Positions 1-10,245 are shown, counted from the stretch's first letter. The stretch is DNA of 64,000 nt from Virgibacillus oceani (GCF_014638995.1 NZ_BMFR01000008.1:1-64000), one strand, 5' to 3'. Notes: generated from the letters alone by a model not told the origin. A program made the numbers and translations.

Positions 1-401
1 TAACCGCTCAGCCTTGATCGAGCAATTTTTTTAGTCTTTATATAGGTATGGGCACTGTAAAACTATGGTGGAAAAGTGGAAATCATTTTTCGGATGTACA
101 CATGTTAAAACACAAATATAATACCAAAAAAAAGCGTTAGGTGCAATGGCTTTTTGACACTTATCCACAAATTCAATCGGTTGTAGACAATTTTTATCCA
201 CACCACTATATTTTGTGATTAAGTTGTCGATATGTGTTGTGGATAGAAAAATTTTGTCGAAAATCGTTAAACAGGAGTGTGTGGATAATTATTTTTAAGG
301 GGCATTTGACAGATTGCCTTATTGTTAAGTATAATTATCAAGACTGTCTATTGGATATGTTTTATTATAGATTTTTAATTCCTCAGGGAGGTGCATGATA
401 A
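1..401. other. oriC: oriC region, dnaA-rpmH intergenic
   Basis: No gene is visible. The stretch holds two exact DnaA boxes TTATCCACA (161-169, 194-202), one exact inverted box TGTGGATAA (280-288) and one near match TGTGGATAG (238-246) in AT-rich DNA directly upstream of rpmH. In Bacillaceae the origin DnaA-box cluster lies between divergent rpmH and dnaA, so this is read as the rpmH-side part of bipartite oriC; dnaA should be just left of the window on the minus strand. The unwinding element is not expected on this side. Confidence 0.85.
306..335 (+). promoter_or_regulatory. SigA-type promoter of rpmH
   Basis: Consensus TTGACA at 306-311 and TATAAT at 330-335 are separated by 18 bp, about 65 bp upstream of the rpmH start. 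The exact DnaA box at 280-288 lies just upstream, so DnaA binding could influence this promoter; that is inference. Confidence 0.8.
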
Positions 402-536
402 ATGAAAAGAACGTTTCAACCGAACAATCGTAAACGTAAAAAGGTACACGGCTTTCGCGCACGTATGAGTACAAAAAATGGACGTAAAGTTTTAGCTCGT
501 CGTCGTCAAAAAGGAAGAAAAGTGTTATCTGCATAG
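402..536 (+). CDS. rpmH: 50S ribosomal protein L34
   Basis: The 44-codon ORF encodes a very basic protein beginning [14 protein letters not shown] and containing the GFRARM and RRRQKGRK segments typical of L34, a small protein of the large ribosomal subunit that contacts 23S rRNA. The length is that of the bacterial family. An AGGGAGGTG ribosome-binding site sits about 8 bases before the ATG. It is the first gene to the right of oriC and is followed by a weak hairpin before rnpA, the standard order in bacteria. It is too short for many ORF callers. Confidence 0.97.
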   Translation: MKRTFQPNNRKRKKVHGFRARMSTKNGRKVLARRRQKGRKVLSA

Positions 537-566
537 GCCGCTGAAATTGTCAGTGGTCTTTTTTTA
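537..566 (+). terminator. Hairpin between rpmH and rnpA
   Basis: A 7-bp stem (538-544 with 550-556, one G-T pair) is followed by a T run at 557-565. It may attenuate read-through from the strong rpmH promoter into rnpA, giving more L34 than RnpA mRNA. Confidence 0.6.
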
Positions 567-644
567 AGGAGCAGTGTTTCTTGCATAAGTTGAGATCCAC
601 TGCTTATTCCATACATAGAATTTGATGTTAGAGGAAGTTCTGTA

Positions 645-986
645 ATGAAAAAAGCATTTCGTATCAAGGATAATAAAGAATTTCAGTATGTATTTAAAAA
701 TGGGAAATCCTTTGCAAATAGACAGCTTGTCATTTATTACCTGCAAAAGCCGGATCAGAATCATATTCGTGTTGGACTTTCAGTAGGTAAGAAAATTGGT
801 AATGCTGTAACCAGAAATCGGATTAAACGATATTTACGTCAGGCATTTCATGAACTAGAGGGTAGTGTAATGTCATCATATGATATGGTTATCATTGCAA
901 GAATGCCAACGAAACAAATGCGTTTTCATGAGGTCAAAAAAAGTTTAGTCCACTTATTATATAAGGAACATTTATTGAAAAAATAA
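645..986 (+). CDS. rnpA: Ribonuclease P protein component
   Basis: This 113-residue basic protein is the protein subunit of RNase P, which helps the catalytic RNA remove 5' leaders from pre-tRNA. The family signature RNRIKR, here in [16 protein letters not shown], and the early F-x-x-VFKNGK segment are clear, and the length is normal. The ATG at 645 follows a GAGGAAG ribosome-binding site. It lies between rpmH and yidC, as in nearly all Firmicutes. Nothing is odd in the sequence. Confidence 0.97.
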   Translation: MKKAFRIKDNKEFQYVFKNGKSFANRQLVIYYLQKPDQNHIRVGLSVGKKIGNAVTRNRIKRYLRQAFHELEGSVMSSYDMVIIARMPTKQMRFHEVKKSLVHLLYKEHLLKK

Positions 987-1123
987 TGAAATGCAGATTT
1001 TATATAGAATCTTGCCTTCATTTAATGATAGAATAACACATAATAACGTTTTCAAATTGTTGTTGGATGTATCGTGCAAATGGACAAGGCATTTGCGCTT
1101 TTTGAAAGATAGGAGGAAAAAGG

Positions 1124-1894
1124 GTGCGTAAAAAGATTTTACTGCTTGCAACCTTAGTAGGTTTGCTGGCATTGCTTTCTGGTTGTACAGATATCAATAC
1201 ACCTATTGATGAAAATACAGAGGGATTTTGGGCAGAATATTTTGTTTACCCAATGTCCATGTTAATTACTTATTTTGCTGAATTGTTTGGAGAAAATTAT
1301 GGCTTGGCTATTGTAATAGTTACCGTGATTATTCGTTTGGTACTTCTGCCATTAAACGTAAAACAATTGAAAAGCTCTAAAGCAATGCAGGATATCCAGC
1401 CAGAGCTTAAAGAAATACAAAAGAAATACAGTTCTAAAGATGCAAATACGCAACAGAAATTACAGCAGGAAACGATGGCTTTATTCCAAAAACATGGTGT
1501 AAATCCACTTGCCGGTTGTTTGCCTATATTTATTCAAATGCCAGTTTTGATTGCAATTTATCATGCTATTATGCGTACGGAAGCAATAAAGGCACATGAA
1601 TTTTTGTGGTTCCAATTAGGACAGCCGGATCCATTCTATATTTTGCCATTGATTGCTGGCGGGGCAACGTTCTTGCAGCAAAAGTTAATGATGGCAGGAA
1701 GCCCTGCTGGACAGAATCCACAGATGATGGTAATGCTTTACGTAATGCCAATTATGATTACCGTATTTGCGATTTTCTTCCCATCCGCATTAGCGTTATA
1801 TTGGGTAGTTGGTAACGTATTTATGGTGGCACAAACTATTTTTATTCGTAAGCCTATGATGAAAGATAATAGTACTGGAGGAGACAAAAAGTGA
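1124..1894 (+). CDS. yidC: Membrane protein insertase YidC (SpoIIIJ type)
   Basis: The 256-residue protein belongs to the YidC/Oxa1/Alb3 insertases, which insert and fold membrane proteins. It starts at GTG 1124 behind an AGGAGG site. A lipoprotein signal peptide ends in the lipobox LLSGC, as in Gram-positive SpoIIIJ/YqjG, followed by five hydrophobic segments and a basic cytoplasmic loop ([11 protein letters not shown]). The stop overlaps the start of jag by GTGA, so the two are translationally coupled. In Bacillus the copy beside jag is SpoIIIJ, needed for sigma-G activity in the forespore. I cannot tell from this window whether a second YidC exists. Confidence 0.95.
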   Translation: MRKKILLLATLVGLLALLSGCTDINTPIDENTEGFWAEYFVYPMSMLITYFAELFGENYGLAIVIVTVIIRLVLLPLNVKQLKSSKAMQDIQPELKEIQKKYSSKDANTQQKLQQETMALFQKHGVNPLAGCLPIFIQMPVLIAIYHAIMRTEAIKAHEFLWFQLGQPDPFYILPLIAGGATFLQQKLMMAGSPAGQNPQMMVMLYVMPIMITVFAIFFPSALALYWVVGNVFMVAQTIFIRKPMMKDNSTGGDKK

Positions 1895-2505
1895 GAGAAA
1901 TAACTGCTAGTGGACAAACAGTTGAAGAAGCGGTCCAGTCAGCATTAGAGCAGTTAAACACAACAAGGGACCACGTCGAAATTGATATTATTGATGAAGG
2001 TAAAAAAGGACTTCTTGGTGTATTCGGTTCAAAACGTGCGGTTGTAAAAGTGAAACTTACTAAAAATCAAATCCAACAGGCTGAAAAGTATTTAACAGAA
2101 GTCGTAAATAATATGCAGGTTCATGCTGAAGTAACAACAGCAGTCGAGGAAAACCACGTTACATTTGATTTGTCAGGTGAGAAAATTGCATTGCTGATCG
2201 GAAAGCGCGGTCAGACGTTAAATGCGCTGCAGTATTTGGTTCATCTGGCTATTAATAAAGATGGAAAAGAATTTTATACTGTTACGGTTGATGCAGAAGG
2301 CTACCGTTCAAGAAGAAAAGAAACGCTGGAAACTTTGGCAGCAAAAATGGCCGATAAAGCGACTCGTATGAATAAAAAGGTAGCACTTGAACCGATGCCT
2401 GCATATGAACGCAAGGTAATTCATAGTGCATTGCAGGACAATAAGCAGGTATCTACTTATTCTGATGGTGTGGAGCCTCATCGACATATCGTAATTAAGC
2501 CATAA
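1891..2505 (+). CDS. jag: RNA-binding protein Jag (KhpB/EloR)
   Basis: The 204-residue protein has the Jag arrangement: an N-terminal Jag-N domain (about 1-50, with [11 protein letters not shown]), a KH domain around residues 75-145 with the [13 protein letters not shown] loop, and a C-terminal R3H single-strand nucleic-acid-binding domain ending VEPHRHIVI. The family binds RNA and is linked to cell elongation and division in Firmicutes. Its GTG start overlaps the yidC stop. A repeat-like element with hairpins follows directly, so transcription probably ends before mnmE, which has its own upstream region. Confidence 0.93.
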   Translation: MREITASGQTVEEAVQSALEQLNTTRDHVEIDIIDEGKKGLLGVFGSKRAVVKVKLTKNQIQQAEKYLTEVVNNMQVHAEVTTAVEENHVTFDLSGEKIALLIGKRGQTLNALQYLVHLAINKDGKEFYTVTVDAEGYRSRRKETLETLAAKMADKATRMNKKVALEPMPAYERKVIHSALQDNKQVSTYSDGVEPHRHIVIKP

Positions 2506-2520
2506 TTTTATTTTAATTGA

Positions 2521-2880
2521 AAGTGGCTGGGATAAAAGTATATTAGTAAAAGAAAAATCCGAACTATGAATTCTTCAATTAGAATTTATATTAGTTCGGA
2601 TTTATTTATATGTATTCGTAATCTCTATTGGCGAATTGTCCGTAAAAAATGCGACGTAATGACGTGGTATAAAGTTTATGTTGCTCTTGTCTCGCCGTCC
2701 GGGATCGAGGAGAGTGAGAACATCGGCTGCGGGATTAATGAACTATTTATTATTTTTAATTTATGTCGCTTTCTATGTAAACAACGAATTAGGATCTAAC
2801 CGATGGAAAAGTAATGTTTTTAACTTTACTATCCTGTAATCGTTCGTCTTTTGAGTCAAACGGTTAGCTGTGTCCCAGCA
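2521..2880. repeat. Structured intergenic repeat-like element
   Basis: About 360 bp between jag and mnmE carry no convincing gene. The left end reads GGCTGGGATAA and the right end TGTCCCAGC, so the outer ends form an imperfect inverted pair. Near the left end is a long hairpin: a perfect 12-bp stem (2555-2566 with 2592-2603) enclosing a second stem (AATTCT/AGAATT). A CTAACCG...CGGTTAG pair lies near the right end. The middle has higher GC than the flanks. The layout resembles small non-autonomous repeats (bcr-type or MITE-like) of Bacillaceae. Calling it a family member rests on resemblance only. Confidence 0.5.
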
Positions 2881-2935
2881 GATTAGTAATATGAGGAACA
2901 AGCTGTAAACCTTCTTGAATATTATGAAGGGATTC

Positions 2936-2972
2936 CCGCTAAGGTAACATTTAAATTGCCTAGCGGTTTTTT
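2936..2972 (+). terminator. Rho-independent terminator
   Basis: An 8-bp stem with one bulge (2936-2944 with 2959-2966) is followed by six T at 2967-2972. It could end transcription coming from jag or from the repeat element. Confidence 0.65.
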
Positions 2973-3038
2973 AGTGGAATTGTATAAATATGAGAAGCCA
3001 TCGTTTTGTAACCTGTTGATAAATAAAAACGAATCCGG

Positions 3039-3094
3039 TTATACACATGTGGACAATCAGGTGAAAAAAATCATAAAAATCTTGTTGTGGATAA
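3039..3094. promoter_or_regulatory. DnaA boxes upstream of mnmE
   Basis: TTATACACA at 3039-3047 fits TTATNCACA and an exact inverted box TGTGGATAA lies at 3086-3094; TGTTGATAA near 3014 is a near match. The site is about 2.7 kb from oriC and 100-150 bp before mnmE. It may be a satellite DnaA-binding site. Confidence 0.55.
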
Positions 3095-3198
3095 GTTTAT
3101 TTTTGGATTAAATTGTGATATTCTATTAAGTTAGTGACGATAAAAATAAAAATGTTAACGATAGATAATTGATAATGGTTGAGATGGAGGTGAAGTAA

Positions 3199-4575
3199 GT
3201 GGAGACAGATACAATTACGGCGATTTCCACGCCGATTGGTGAAGGTGCAATTGCAATAGTAAGATTAAGTGGTCCAGAAGCAATTAGGATAGCCGATGAG
3301 TTATTTAGGGGCAAGGACCTCCGAAGTGCTGATTCACACACGATTCATTATGGAAAAATAATCGATCCGGAAACGAATGAGGTAGCGGAGGAAGTAATGA
3401 TTTCCGTTATGCGCGGTCCCAAAACGTTTACAAGAGAAGATGTAGTGGAGATAAATTGTCATGGTGGTATGGTGGCGGTTAATCGTGTATTAGAAATTAT
3501 CTTGAGTAAAGGGGCACGATTAGCGGAGCCAGGAGAATTCACGAAACGTGCATTTTTAAATGGGAGAATTGATTTATCACAGGCAGAGGCTGTAATGGAT
3601 TTGATTCGTGCCAAAACGGATAAAGCAATGTCTGTTGCATTAAAACAGATGGATGGACGATTATCCAGCCTGATTAGCCGCTTAAGGCAGGAGCTTTTAG
3701 AAACTGTTGCCCACGTTGAGGTGAATATCGATTATCCGGAATACGATGATGTGGAAGAAATGTCCCATGAAATGATGCGAAAGAAAACAAAAGAGGTTCA
3801 CAATGAAATTGAACAGCTTTTAGAGGTGGCTAAACAAGGGAAAATTTTACGCGAAGGGCTTGCTACCGCAATCATCGGCCGCCCAAACGTTGGAAAGTCA
3901 TCATTGATGAATACTCTCGTACAGGAAAATAAAGCGATTGTTACAGAGGTTGCTGGTACGACGAGAGATATTATTGAGGAATATGTAAATGTCCGTGGAG
4001 TTCCATTAAAATTAGTCGATACAGCAGGAATTCGTGACACGGAAGATATTGTTGAAAAAATTGGTGTTGAGCGATCTAGGAAAGTACTAACGGAATCAGA
4101 TCTGATCTTATTTGTCTTAAATAATAATGAAGTATTGAGTGATGAAGATATAAAATTATTTGAAGCAGTAAGCGGCCTTGAATATATTGTTATCATTAAC
4201 AAGACGGACTTGCCTAATAAGCTAAATCTTGAAAAGGTTCGTGAATTAGCTGAAGGGAATCCAGTCATAGCAACAGCATTAATTAACGAAGCTGGTGTGG
4301 ATGAGTTGGAAGCAGCGATTGCTCAAACGTTTTTTGCTGGTGAGATAGATACTGGTGATTTAACGTATGTATCAAATGTTAGACACATCCAATTACTAAA
4401 GCAGGCAAAGAAAGCATTGGAGGATGCAATGGCAAGCCTGGAAATGTCCATGCCACTAGATATAATTCAAATAGATGTTACCAGGACGTGGGAGTTTTTA
4501 GGGGAGATAATTGGAGATACTGCTAGTGATAGTTTAATCGATCAGTTATTTTCACAGTTTTGTTTAGGAAAATAA
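3199..4575 (+). CDS. mnmE: tRNA modification GTPase MnmE
   Basis: MnmE (TrmE/ThdF) with MnmG makes the carboxymethylaminomethyl group on U34 of certain tRNAs. The 458-residue protein has an N-terminal tetrahydrofolate-binding region, a helical domain, and an inserted Ras-like G domain: P-loop GRPNVGKSS (about 227-235), DTAG (about 274-277) and NKTD (about 342). It ends with the family's FCLGK, whose cysteine is conserved. The start is GTG 3199 behind GGAGGTG. The partner gene mnmG follows after about 110 bp containing two hairpins. Confidence 0.97.
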   Translation: METDTITAISTPIGEGAIAIVRLSGPEAIRIADELFRGKDLRSADSHTIHYGKIIDPETNEVAEEVMISVMRGPKTFTREDVVEINCHGGMVAVNRVLEIILSKGARLAEPGEFTKRAFLNGRIDLSQAEAVMDLIRAKTDKAMSVALKQMDGRLSSLISRLRQELLETVAHVEVNIDYPEYDDVEEMSHEMMRKKTKEVHNEIEQLLEVAKQGKILREGLATAIIGRPNVGKSSLMNTLVQENKAIVTEVAGTTRDIIEEYVNVRGVPLKLVDTAGIRDTEDIVEKIGVERSRKVLTESDLILFVLNNNEVLSDEDIKLFEAVSGLEYIVIINKTDLPNKLNLEKVRELAEGNPVIATALINEAGVDELEAAIAQTFFAGEIDTGDLTYVSNVRHIQLLKQAKKALEDAMASLEMSMPLDIIQIDVTRTWEFLGEIIGDTASDSLIDQLFSQFCLGK

Positions 4576-4607
4576 GGTTGTTATCTTACTATATACGGGA
4601 AAGGTGA

Positions 4608-4663
4608 AATCAGCTAGTTTGCTGATTCCTGACATCAAGAAAAACAGTAACAATGTTTTTCTT
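4608..4663 (+). other. Two hairpins between mnmE and mnmG
   Basis: AATCAG...CTGATT (4608-4627) and a 9-bp stem AAGAAAAAC/GTTTTTCTT (4637-4663) lie just before the mnmG ribosome-binding site. Neither has a strong T run, so they may be processing or mRNA-stability structures rather than terminators. Confidence 0.4.
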
Positions 4664-4683
4664 AACAGAAAGGATGAAACATT

Positions 4684-6570
4684 ATGGTATATGATGCGGG
4701 ACATTATGATGTCATTGTCATCGGTGCCGGCCATGCAGGATGTGAAGCCGGTGTAGCGTCGGCAAGAATGGGTGCAAAGACGTTAATGCTAACACTTAAT
4801 TTAGATATGATTGCGTTTATGCCGTGTAATCCATCACTCGGCGGACCTGCAAAGGGAATTGTTGTTCGTGAAATTGATGCACTTGGTGGCGTGATGGCTA
4901 AAGTTATCGATAAAACGTATATTCAAATGCGAATGTTAAATACTGGAAAAGGCCCTGCTGTAAGGGCATTACGTGCACAGGCGGATAAACCATTATATAT
5001 TAGGGAAATGAAAAAAACGCTTGAAAATGAAGAAAATTTAACCTTGCGCCAGGGTATGGTAGACAGTTTAATTATTGAAGACGGTGTGTGTAAAGGTGTA
5101 TTGACTGAAACGCATGCTGCTTATCATGCGGATACAGTTATTATTACAACTGGTACGTTTATGCGCGGAAAAGTATTAATGGGGGATCTGGAATATGAGA
5201 GTGGCCCGAATAATCAGCGTCCTTCCATTAAGCTTTCCGAGAACTTGGAGGAATTAGGCTTCGACATTACACGATTTAAAACAGGAACCCCTCCACGTGT
5301 AAATAGTCATACAATTGATTATTCTAAAACCGAAATTCAACCGGGAGATGAGATACCTCAAGGATTCTCTTATGAAACAACGGAGTTCATTACAGATCAA
5401 ATTCCATGCTGGTTAACGTATACGAACGAATTCACGCATCAGATTATTAATGATAACCTGGGACTTTCGGCTATGTATTCAGGAATGAAACGAGGTACCG
5501 GACCGCGATATTGTCCATCCATAGAGGACAAAATTGTTCGTTTTAACGATAAACCGCGTCATCAGGTTTTCTTGGAGCCAGAAGGACGTGAAACGGAAGA
5601 GGTTTACGTACAAGGGTTATCAACGTCCCTTCCAGAATCGGTTCAGCATGAAATGATTAAAACAGTTCCAGGCTTAGAAAATGCCGAAATCATGCGAGCT
5701 GGTTACGCAATTGAGTATGATGCAATTGTTCCAACACAGCTATGGCCGACACTGGAAACAAAAAAAATACCTGGTTTATTTACAGCGGGGCAAATTAATG
5801 GAACTTCCGGTTATGAGGAAGCAGCAGCACAAGGGATGATGGCCGGAATCAATGCTGCATCTAAAGTATTAGGAAAAGATTCATTAATTTTAGACCGTTC
5901 TCAAGCATATATCGGTGTTTTAATCGATGACCTTGTAACAAAAGGAACAAATGAACCGTATCGTCTATTAACATCACGCGCTGAGTATCGTTTACTATTA
6001 CGTCATGATAACGCTGATTTACGATTGACGGAAACTGGATATAAGCTAGGTTTGATCCCAGATGAACGATATCAAAAATATGTCGAAAAAAATCGATTGG
6101 TTGAACAAGAGAAAAAACGGTTGGAAAAAATTATCATTAAAGCAGAGGAAAATGTTCAGGCTATGCTGCAAGAGGCTGATGCGACACCGTTAAAGGACGC
6201 GGTAAGAGCATCTGATCTATTAAAACGACCTGAAATCACATACACAATGCTGGAAAAGGTGATTGAACCTGACCATACATTGCCATTAGTGGTTAAAGAA
6301 CAAGTTGAAATCCAAATTAAGTATGAAGGATATATTAAAAAAGCTAATGAACAAGTAGAACGCATGCTTAAGATGGAAGATAAGAAAATTCCAGATAATA
6401 TTGATTATGATGATATTAGCGGTATTGCAACAGAAGCAAGAGAAAAACTTAAAAAAGTACGTCCGCTGTCTGTCGGTCAGGCATCCAGGATTTCTGGTGT
6501 TAATCCATCAGATGTTTCTATTTTACTCATTTATATTGAACAGGGGAAAATTGCCCGAATAGCCAACTAA
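4684..6570 (+). CDS. mnmG: tRNA uridine-5-carboxymethylaminomethyl modification enzyme MnmG
   Basis: MnmG (GidA) is the FAD- and NADH-binding partner of MnmE in wobble-uridine modification. The 628-residue length is normal. The dinucleotide-binding motif GAGHAGCEA is at residues 14-22, followed by the family stretch [12 protein letters not shown] and, later, [12 protein letters not shown]. The helical C-terminus used to contact MnmE ends [15 protein letters not shown]. An AGAAAGGA site precedes the ATG. rsmG follows after 18 bp, so mnmG and rsmG form an operon. Confidence 0.97.
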   Translation: MVYDAGHYDVIVIGAGHAGCEAGVASARMGAKTLMLTLNLDMIAFMPCNPSLGGPAKGIVVREIDALGGVMAKVIDKTYIQMRMLNTGKGPAVRALRAQADKPLYIREMKKTLENEENLTLRQGMVDSLIIEDGVCKGVLTETHAAYHADTVIITTGTFMRGKVLMGDLEYESGPNNQRPSIKLSENLEELGFDITRFKTGTPPRVNSHTIDYSKTEIQPGDEIPQGFSYETTEFITDQIPCWLTYTNEFTHQIINDNLGLSAMYSGMKRGTGPRYCPSIEDKIVRFNDKPRHQVFLEPEGRETEEVYVQGLSTSLPESVQHEMIKTVPGLENAEIMRAGYAIEYDAIVPTQLWPTLETKKIPGLFTAGQINGTSGYEEAAAQGMMAGINAASKVLGKDSLILDRSQAYIGVLIDDLVTKGTNEPYRLLTSRAEYRLLLRHDNADLRLTETGYKLGLIPDERYQKYVEKNRLVEQEKKRLEKIIIKAEENVQAMLQEADATPLKDAVRASDLLKRPEITYTMLEKVIEPDHTLPLVVKEQVEIQIKYEGYIKKANEQVERMLKMEDKKIPDNIDYDDISGIATEAREKLKKVRPLSVGQASRISGVNPSDVSILLIYIEQGKIARIAN

Positions 6571-6588
6571 TTACGAGGAGACTATTAC

Positions 6589-7305
6589 ATGAATCCAGAA
6601 CAATTTGTAAAACAGCTTAAAGAAAACGGTATGGAATTAAATGAAACACAGATCGAACAATTTGCGATTTATTTTAACGTATTGGTTGAGTGGAACAATA
6701 AAATTAATTTGACAGCATTAACTGCTGAAGAAGACGTATATTTAAAGCATTTTTATGATTCTATTTCTGCCGCATTTTATTATGACTTTGCTGGAGACTT
6801 GCATATTTGCGATGTGGGTGCTGGTGCTGGATTCCCAAGTATCCCACTCAAAATATGTTACCCCGATCTTAAGGTGACGATAGTTGATTCACTGCAAAAA
6901 CGTATTGGGTTTCTCAATCAATTAGCCGTAGAGCTTAATTTGTCGGATGTTTCATTTTATCATGATCGAGCAGAGAATTTCGGGAAGAATGTTAAAATGA
7001 GAGAAACATTTGATGTGGTAATGGCACGTGCAGTTGCCAGAATGTCGGTATTAAGTGAATTATGTCTTCCATTGTGTAAAAAGAATGGAACTTTTATTGC
7101 TATGAAAGGGGCACAATCAAGGGAAGAATTGACAGACGGTAATGCTGCCATACAATTGTTAGGCGGGGAAATAAAAGAAATTCATGAATTTAATTTACCT
7201 GAAGAGAATAGCGAGCGTTCCATTATAGTAATTGATAAAAAAAGAAAGACTCCAAAGAAATATCCTAGAAAAGCAGGTATGCCTAATAAAAGTCCTATTG
7301 TTTAA
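6589..7305 (+). CDS. rsmG: 16S rRNA (guanine527-N7)-methyltransferase RsmG
   Basis: RsmG (GidB) methylates N7 of G527 of 16S rRNA using SAM. The 238-residue protein has the expected N-terminal helical segment and a Rossmann-fold core with the SAM motif [13 protein letters not shown] (about 76-88), followed by [11 protein letters not shown] and MARAVA. The C-terminus is lysine-rich. It lies 18 bp after mnmG with a GAGGAG site. A hairpin lies right after the stop (about 7307-7328) but lacks a T run. Confidence 0.96.
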   Translation: MNPEQFVKQLKENGMELNETQIEQFAIYFNVLVEWNNKINLTALTAEEDVYLKHFYDSISAAFYYDFAGDLHICDVGAGAGFPSIPLKICYPDLKVTIVDSLQKRIGFLNQLAVELNLSDVSFYHDRAENFGKNVKMRETFDVVMARAVARMSVLSELCLPLCKKNGTFIAMKGAQSREELTDGNAAIQLLGGEIKEIHEFNLPEENSERSIIVIDKKRKTPKKYPRKAGMPNKSPIV

Positions 7306-7450
7306 CAGGGAAAAAATATATTTTCCCTATTACATACTTTTCTGGTTTTAAATATGGTAAAATAAGATCAGGAACTGTTACTGTCTAAGCCTTTTTATTT
7401 CATGCGCAGCAGTTTTCGAACTGTAGCGTTTTTGTTATTTTTACTTAAAA

Positions 7451-7466
7451 TGTTCCACGTGAAACA
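7451..7466. promoter_or_regulatory. parS: parS site upstream of noc
   Basis: TGTTCCACGTGAAACA is an exact 16-bp parS, the ParB/Spo0J loading site of Bacillus-type chromosomes. It lies in the rsmG-noc intergenic region 50 bp before noc, so Spo0J spreading from it may also affect noc transcription. Confidence 0.97.
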
Positions 7467-7517
7467 TTTCTATTTTTAATGTTATTAATAAAGTTTTAAG
7501 AATAAAGGTGGTGTCTG

Positions 7518-8381
7518 ATGATGTTACATCCTTTTAACCGTATTTTTGGTTTAGGAGAGAAATCAGATTCTGAAATAGAAGAAGAAGAATCGTATCACCC
7601 AGATGAAGTGATTCAGCTTCCAATAGATAAAATTGAACCGAATCGCTTTCAGCCAAGGTCTATTTTTAACGAGGAAAAAATTAAAGAGTTAGCGCAAACA
7701 ATACATACACATGGTATGATTCAGCCGATAGTAGTAAGAAAGCTTGAAGGTGAATCGTATGAATTAATTGCTGGGGAACGCAGATGGCGGGCGATCCAAA
7801 CATTGGGCTGGGAAAAAGCACCGGTTATTGTTCGTGGTATGTCAGATGCGGAAACAGCTTCTGTTGCATTAATTGAGAACCTGCAGCGTGAAGAATTAAC
7901 AGTCATTGAAGAGGCTAGTGCATATGCCAGACTATTAGAGCTCCATTCCTTAACACAGGAAGCATTAGCACAGCGGTTAGGGAAGAATCAATCTACAATT
8001 GCAAATAAGCTAAGGCTGCTTAAATTACCTGAAAGTGTGCAGCAGGCTTTACTTAATAAAGAAATTACGGAGCGCCATGCGCGCGCCTTAATTAAATTGA
8101 AGGAACCGGAAAAACAGGAAAAGCTTTTACAGGAAATTTTAGAAAAAGAATTGAATGTAAAGCAGACGGAAGAACGTATAGCAAAGTTAGAGGAAAAGGG
8201 CTCAGATAAGAAGAAGAAACGACCAAAACTAAAAGGTGTTAATAAGGATATTCGGATAGCGATGAATACGATTCGTCAATCATTAAATATGGTTTCGGAT
8301 ACCGGAATAGACGTTGAAACAGATGAAGAAGATTTAGATGAATACTATCAATTCACCATTAAAATTCCCAAAAAGAAATAA
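7518..8381 (+). CDS. noc: Nucleoid occlusion protein Noc
   Basis: Noc is a ParB-family CTP-dependent DNA clamp that binds NBS sites and, through its N-terminus, the membrane, blocking FtsZ assembly over the nucleoid. The 287-residue protein opens with an amphipathic segment ([12 protein letters not shown]) fit for membrane targeting. The ParB N-terminal domain follows with GERRWRA (CTP-binding region) and [15 protein letters not shown], then a helix-turn-helix ([21 protein letters not shown]) and a dimerisation domain. Paralogy to spo0J 1 kb downstream is obvious. The start could be ATG 7518 or 7521. A candidate Noc site lies at 49196. Confidence 0.95.
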   Translation: MMLHPFNRIFGLGEKSDSEIEEEESYHPDEVIQLPIDKIEPNRFQPRSIFNEEKIKELAQTIHTHGMIQPIVVRKLEGESYELIAGERRWRAIQTLGWEKAPVIVRGMSDAETASVALIENLQREELTVIEEASAYARLLELHSLTQEALAQRLGKNQSTIANKLRLLKLPESVQQALLNKEITERHARALIKLKEPEKQEKLLQEILEKELNVKQTEERIAKLEEKGSDKKKKRPKLKGVNKDIRIAMNTIRQSLNMVSDTGIDVETDEEDLDEYYQFTIKIPKKK

Positions 8382-8405
8382 TATTTTTATATACTTTCCA
8401 GGTAT

Positions 8406-8439
8406 AATACCCGTCTTTTGATTACAGATGGGTATTTTT
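8406..8439 (+). terminator. Terminator after noc
   Basis: An 11-bp stem (8406-8416 with 8426-8436) is followed by Ts. It separates noc from the soj-spo0J operon. Confidence 0.75.
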
Positions 8440-8637
8440 GTGAGCAAAATAGAAATTTTAGTATGATCTAGACAGAAAAAATAAATTTTCCTGCTGAATT
8501 AGTCTCTTTTTTCCTAAAAATAGAGTAAAAATCTACAGCAAATTACTTTTTTCTAACAAAATAAAAAAATAATAGTTATATTTATTAAAAGAATGATAGA
8601 ATATAAATTATAGAGTTTTAGGTAGGTGAGAAACAAC

Positions 8638-9411
8638 ATGGGTAAAACAATTGCCGTGGCAAATCAAAAAGGTGGCGTAGGGAAGACAACTTCTTCAGTT
8701 AATTTAAGCGCGTGTCTTGCATATCTGAATAAGAGGGTATTGCTTGTAGACATTGATCCACAAGGAAATGCTACAAGTGGTGTGGGAATTAACAAAGCGG
8801 ACATGGATCAATGTGTATATAATGTGCTAGTAGAGGATCTCCCTGCAGAGGAAGTATGTGTTTCTACTAATGTAGAGAATTTGGATATTATTCCGGCTAC
8901 CATTCAGCTTGCTGGTGCAGAAATTGAACTGGTTCCAACTATTTCACGTGAAATTCGTTTAAAAAAATCGTTAGACAGTCTTAAAGATAAATATGACTAT
9001 ATCATTATTGACTGTCCTCCTTCATTAGGATTGCTGACCATAAATGCACTAACTTCAGCTGAAACGGTTATGATACCTGTACAATGTGAGTACTATGCAT
9101 TAGAAGGACTTAGCCAGTTGTTAAATACAATACGATTAGTGCAAAAACATTTAAATAAAGAGTTGATGATTGAGGGCGTACTATTAACGATGCTAGATGC
9201 TCGTACAAATCTTGGGATTCAGGTTATTGAGGAAGTGAAGAAGTACTTCCAGGATAAGGTTTATCAATCTGTTATACCAAGAAATATTCGATTAGGTGAA
9301 GCCCCAAGTCATGGTCAACCGATCATTACATATGATCCAAAGTCGAGAGGCGCAGAAGTTTATCTTGAATTGGCGAAGGAAGTGATGAATAGTGGCGAGA
9401 GGGTTAGGTAA
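8638..9411 (+). CDS. soj: Chromosome-partitioning ATPase ParA/Soj
   Basis: Soj is the ParA-type ATPase that acts with Spo0J in origin segregation and controls DnaA. The 257-residue protein starts MGKTIAVANQ and has the deviant Walker A KGGVGKTTSS (about 11-20), the DxDPQGNAT motif and the DCPPSLG Walker B region. I choose ATG 8638 over the in-frame GTG 8626, because the GTG falls inside the GGTAGGTGAG ribosome-binding region. It overlaps spo0J by 20 bp. A palindrome related to both parS and NBS lies inside the gene (8941-8954). Confidence 0.96.
   Translation: MGKTIAVANQKGGVGKTTSSVNLSACLAYLNKRVLLVDIDPQGNATSGVGINKADMDQCVYNVLVEDLPAEEVCVSTNVENLDIIPATIQLAGAEIELVPTISREIRLKKSLDSLKDKYDYIIIDCPPSLGLLTINALTSAETVMIPVQCEYYALEGLSQLLNTIRLVQKHLNKELMIEGVLLTMLDARTNLGIQVIEEVKKYFQDKVYQSVIPRNIRLGEAPSHGQPIITYDPKSRGAEVYLELAKEVMNSGERVR
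8941..8954. promoter_or_regulatory. parS/NBS hybrid palindrome inside soj
   Basis: ATTTCACGTGAAAT is a perfect 14-bp palindrome in the soj coding sequence. Its centre (CACGTG) is that of parS, but its outer bases (A...T rather than G...C) are those of the Noc site ATTTCCCGGGAAAT. Whether Spo0J or Noc binds it cannot be told from sequence. Confidence 0.5.
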
Positions 9412-10231
9412 AGGTATTAACGCATTTTTTCCTGGAATGGAAGACGAAATTGATGAGGCTGCAATACAGGAAATAGCTATTAATGAATGCAGGCCAAATC
9501 CTTATCAGCCCAGGAAGACATTTCATGCAGATGCGATAGAAGAGCTTAAAGAATCTATTTTGCAATATGGAATTATCCAGCCTTTAATTGTCCGTAAAAG
9601 TATTAAAGGTTTCGAAATTGTCGTGGGTGAGAGGCGTTTCCGAGCAGCAAAAGAAGCCGGATTAGAAACGGTTCCAGTTGTTGTAAAAGAACTAACTGAT
9701 GAAAAGATGATGGAGCTCGCATTGCTGGAAAACTTACAACGCGAAGACTTAACGCCTATTGAGGAAGCACATGCATATGCGAATTTAATGAACGAACTAA
9801 ATATTACTCAAGAGGTACTATCACAACGTTTAGGCAAAAGCAGGTCACATATAGCAAACATTGTCCGTTTGCTTTCCTTACCGGATCAGGTAATTGCGTA
9901 CATTAATAATGGTGAATTGTCTATGGGGCATGGGCGCGCACTATTAGGTCTAAAAGATAAAGTTAAATTACTGCCGTTTGTTAATAAGATTAGACAGGAA
10001 AAGCTTAACGTTCGTCAGGTAGAGCAATTAATCATTCAATTAAATAGCAAAACTCCTAAAAAGAAGCAAAAACCAAAGAAGGATGTTTTTTTGCGGGAGA
10101 GAGAAACTATTTTACGCGACCGTTTAGGAACAGCAGTAAATATACAGCGCGGAAAACGAAAAGGTAAAATCGAAATTGAATTTTACACAGATGATGATTT
10201 AGAAAGAATAATAGAAACACTAGAATCTTAA
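9392..10231 (+). CDS. spo0J: Chromosome-partitioning protein ParB/Spo0J
   Basis: Spo0J is the CTP-dependent clamp that loads at parS, recruits condensin and stimulates Soj. The 279-residue protein begins ARGLGKGINAFFPG, a form of the Soj-activating N-terminus. It has the ParB motifs GERRFRAAK, ENLQREDLTPIEEA and a helix-turn-helix LSQRLGKSRSHIANIVRLL. The GTG start at 9392 lies within the 3' end of soj, so the genes are coupled. Two exact parS sites occur nearby. A strong terminator follows. Confidence 0.96.
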   Translation: MARGLGKGINAFFPGMEDEIDEAAIQEIAINECRPNPYQPRKTFHADAIEELKESILQYGIIQPLIVRKSIKGFEIVVGERRFRAAKEAGLETVPVVVKELTDEKMMELALLENLQREDLTPIEEAHAYANLMNELNITQEVLSQRLGKSRSHIANIVRLLSLPDQVIAYINNGELSMGHGRALLGLKDKVKLLPFVNKIRQEKLNVRQVEQLIIQLNSKTPKKKQKPKKDVFLRERETILRDRLGTAVNIQRGKRKGKIEIEFYTDDDLERIIETLES

Positions 10232-10245
10232 CTTTATATAATAAG

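Noticed and set aside
2566..2799. 77-codon ORF between jag and mnmE
   Set aside because: Starts inside a hairpin, has no ribosome-binding site and lies within the structured repeat-like element.
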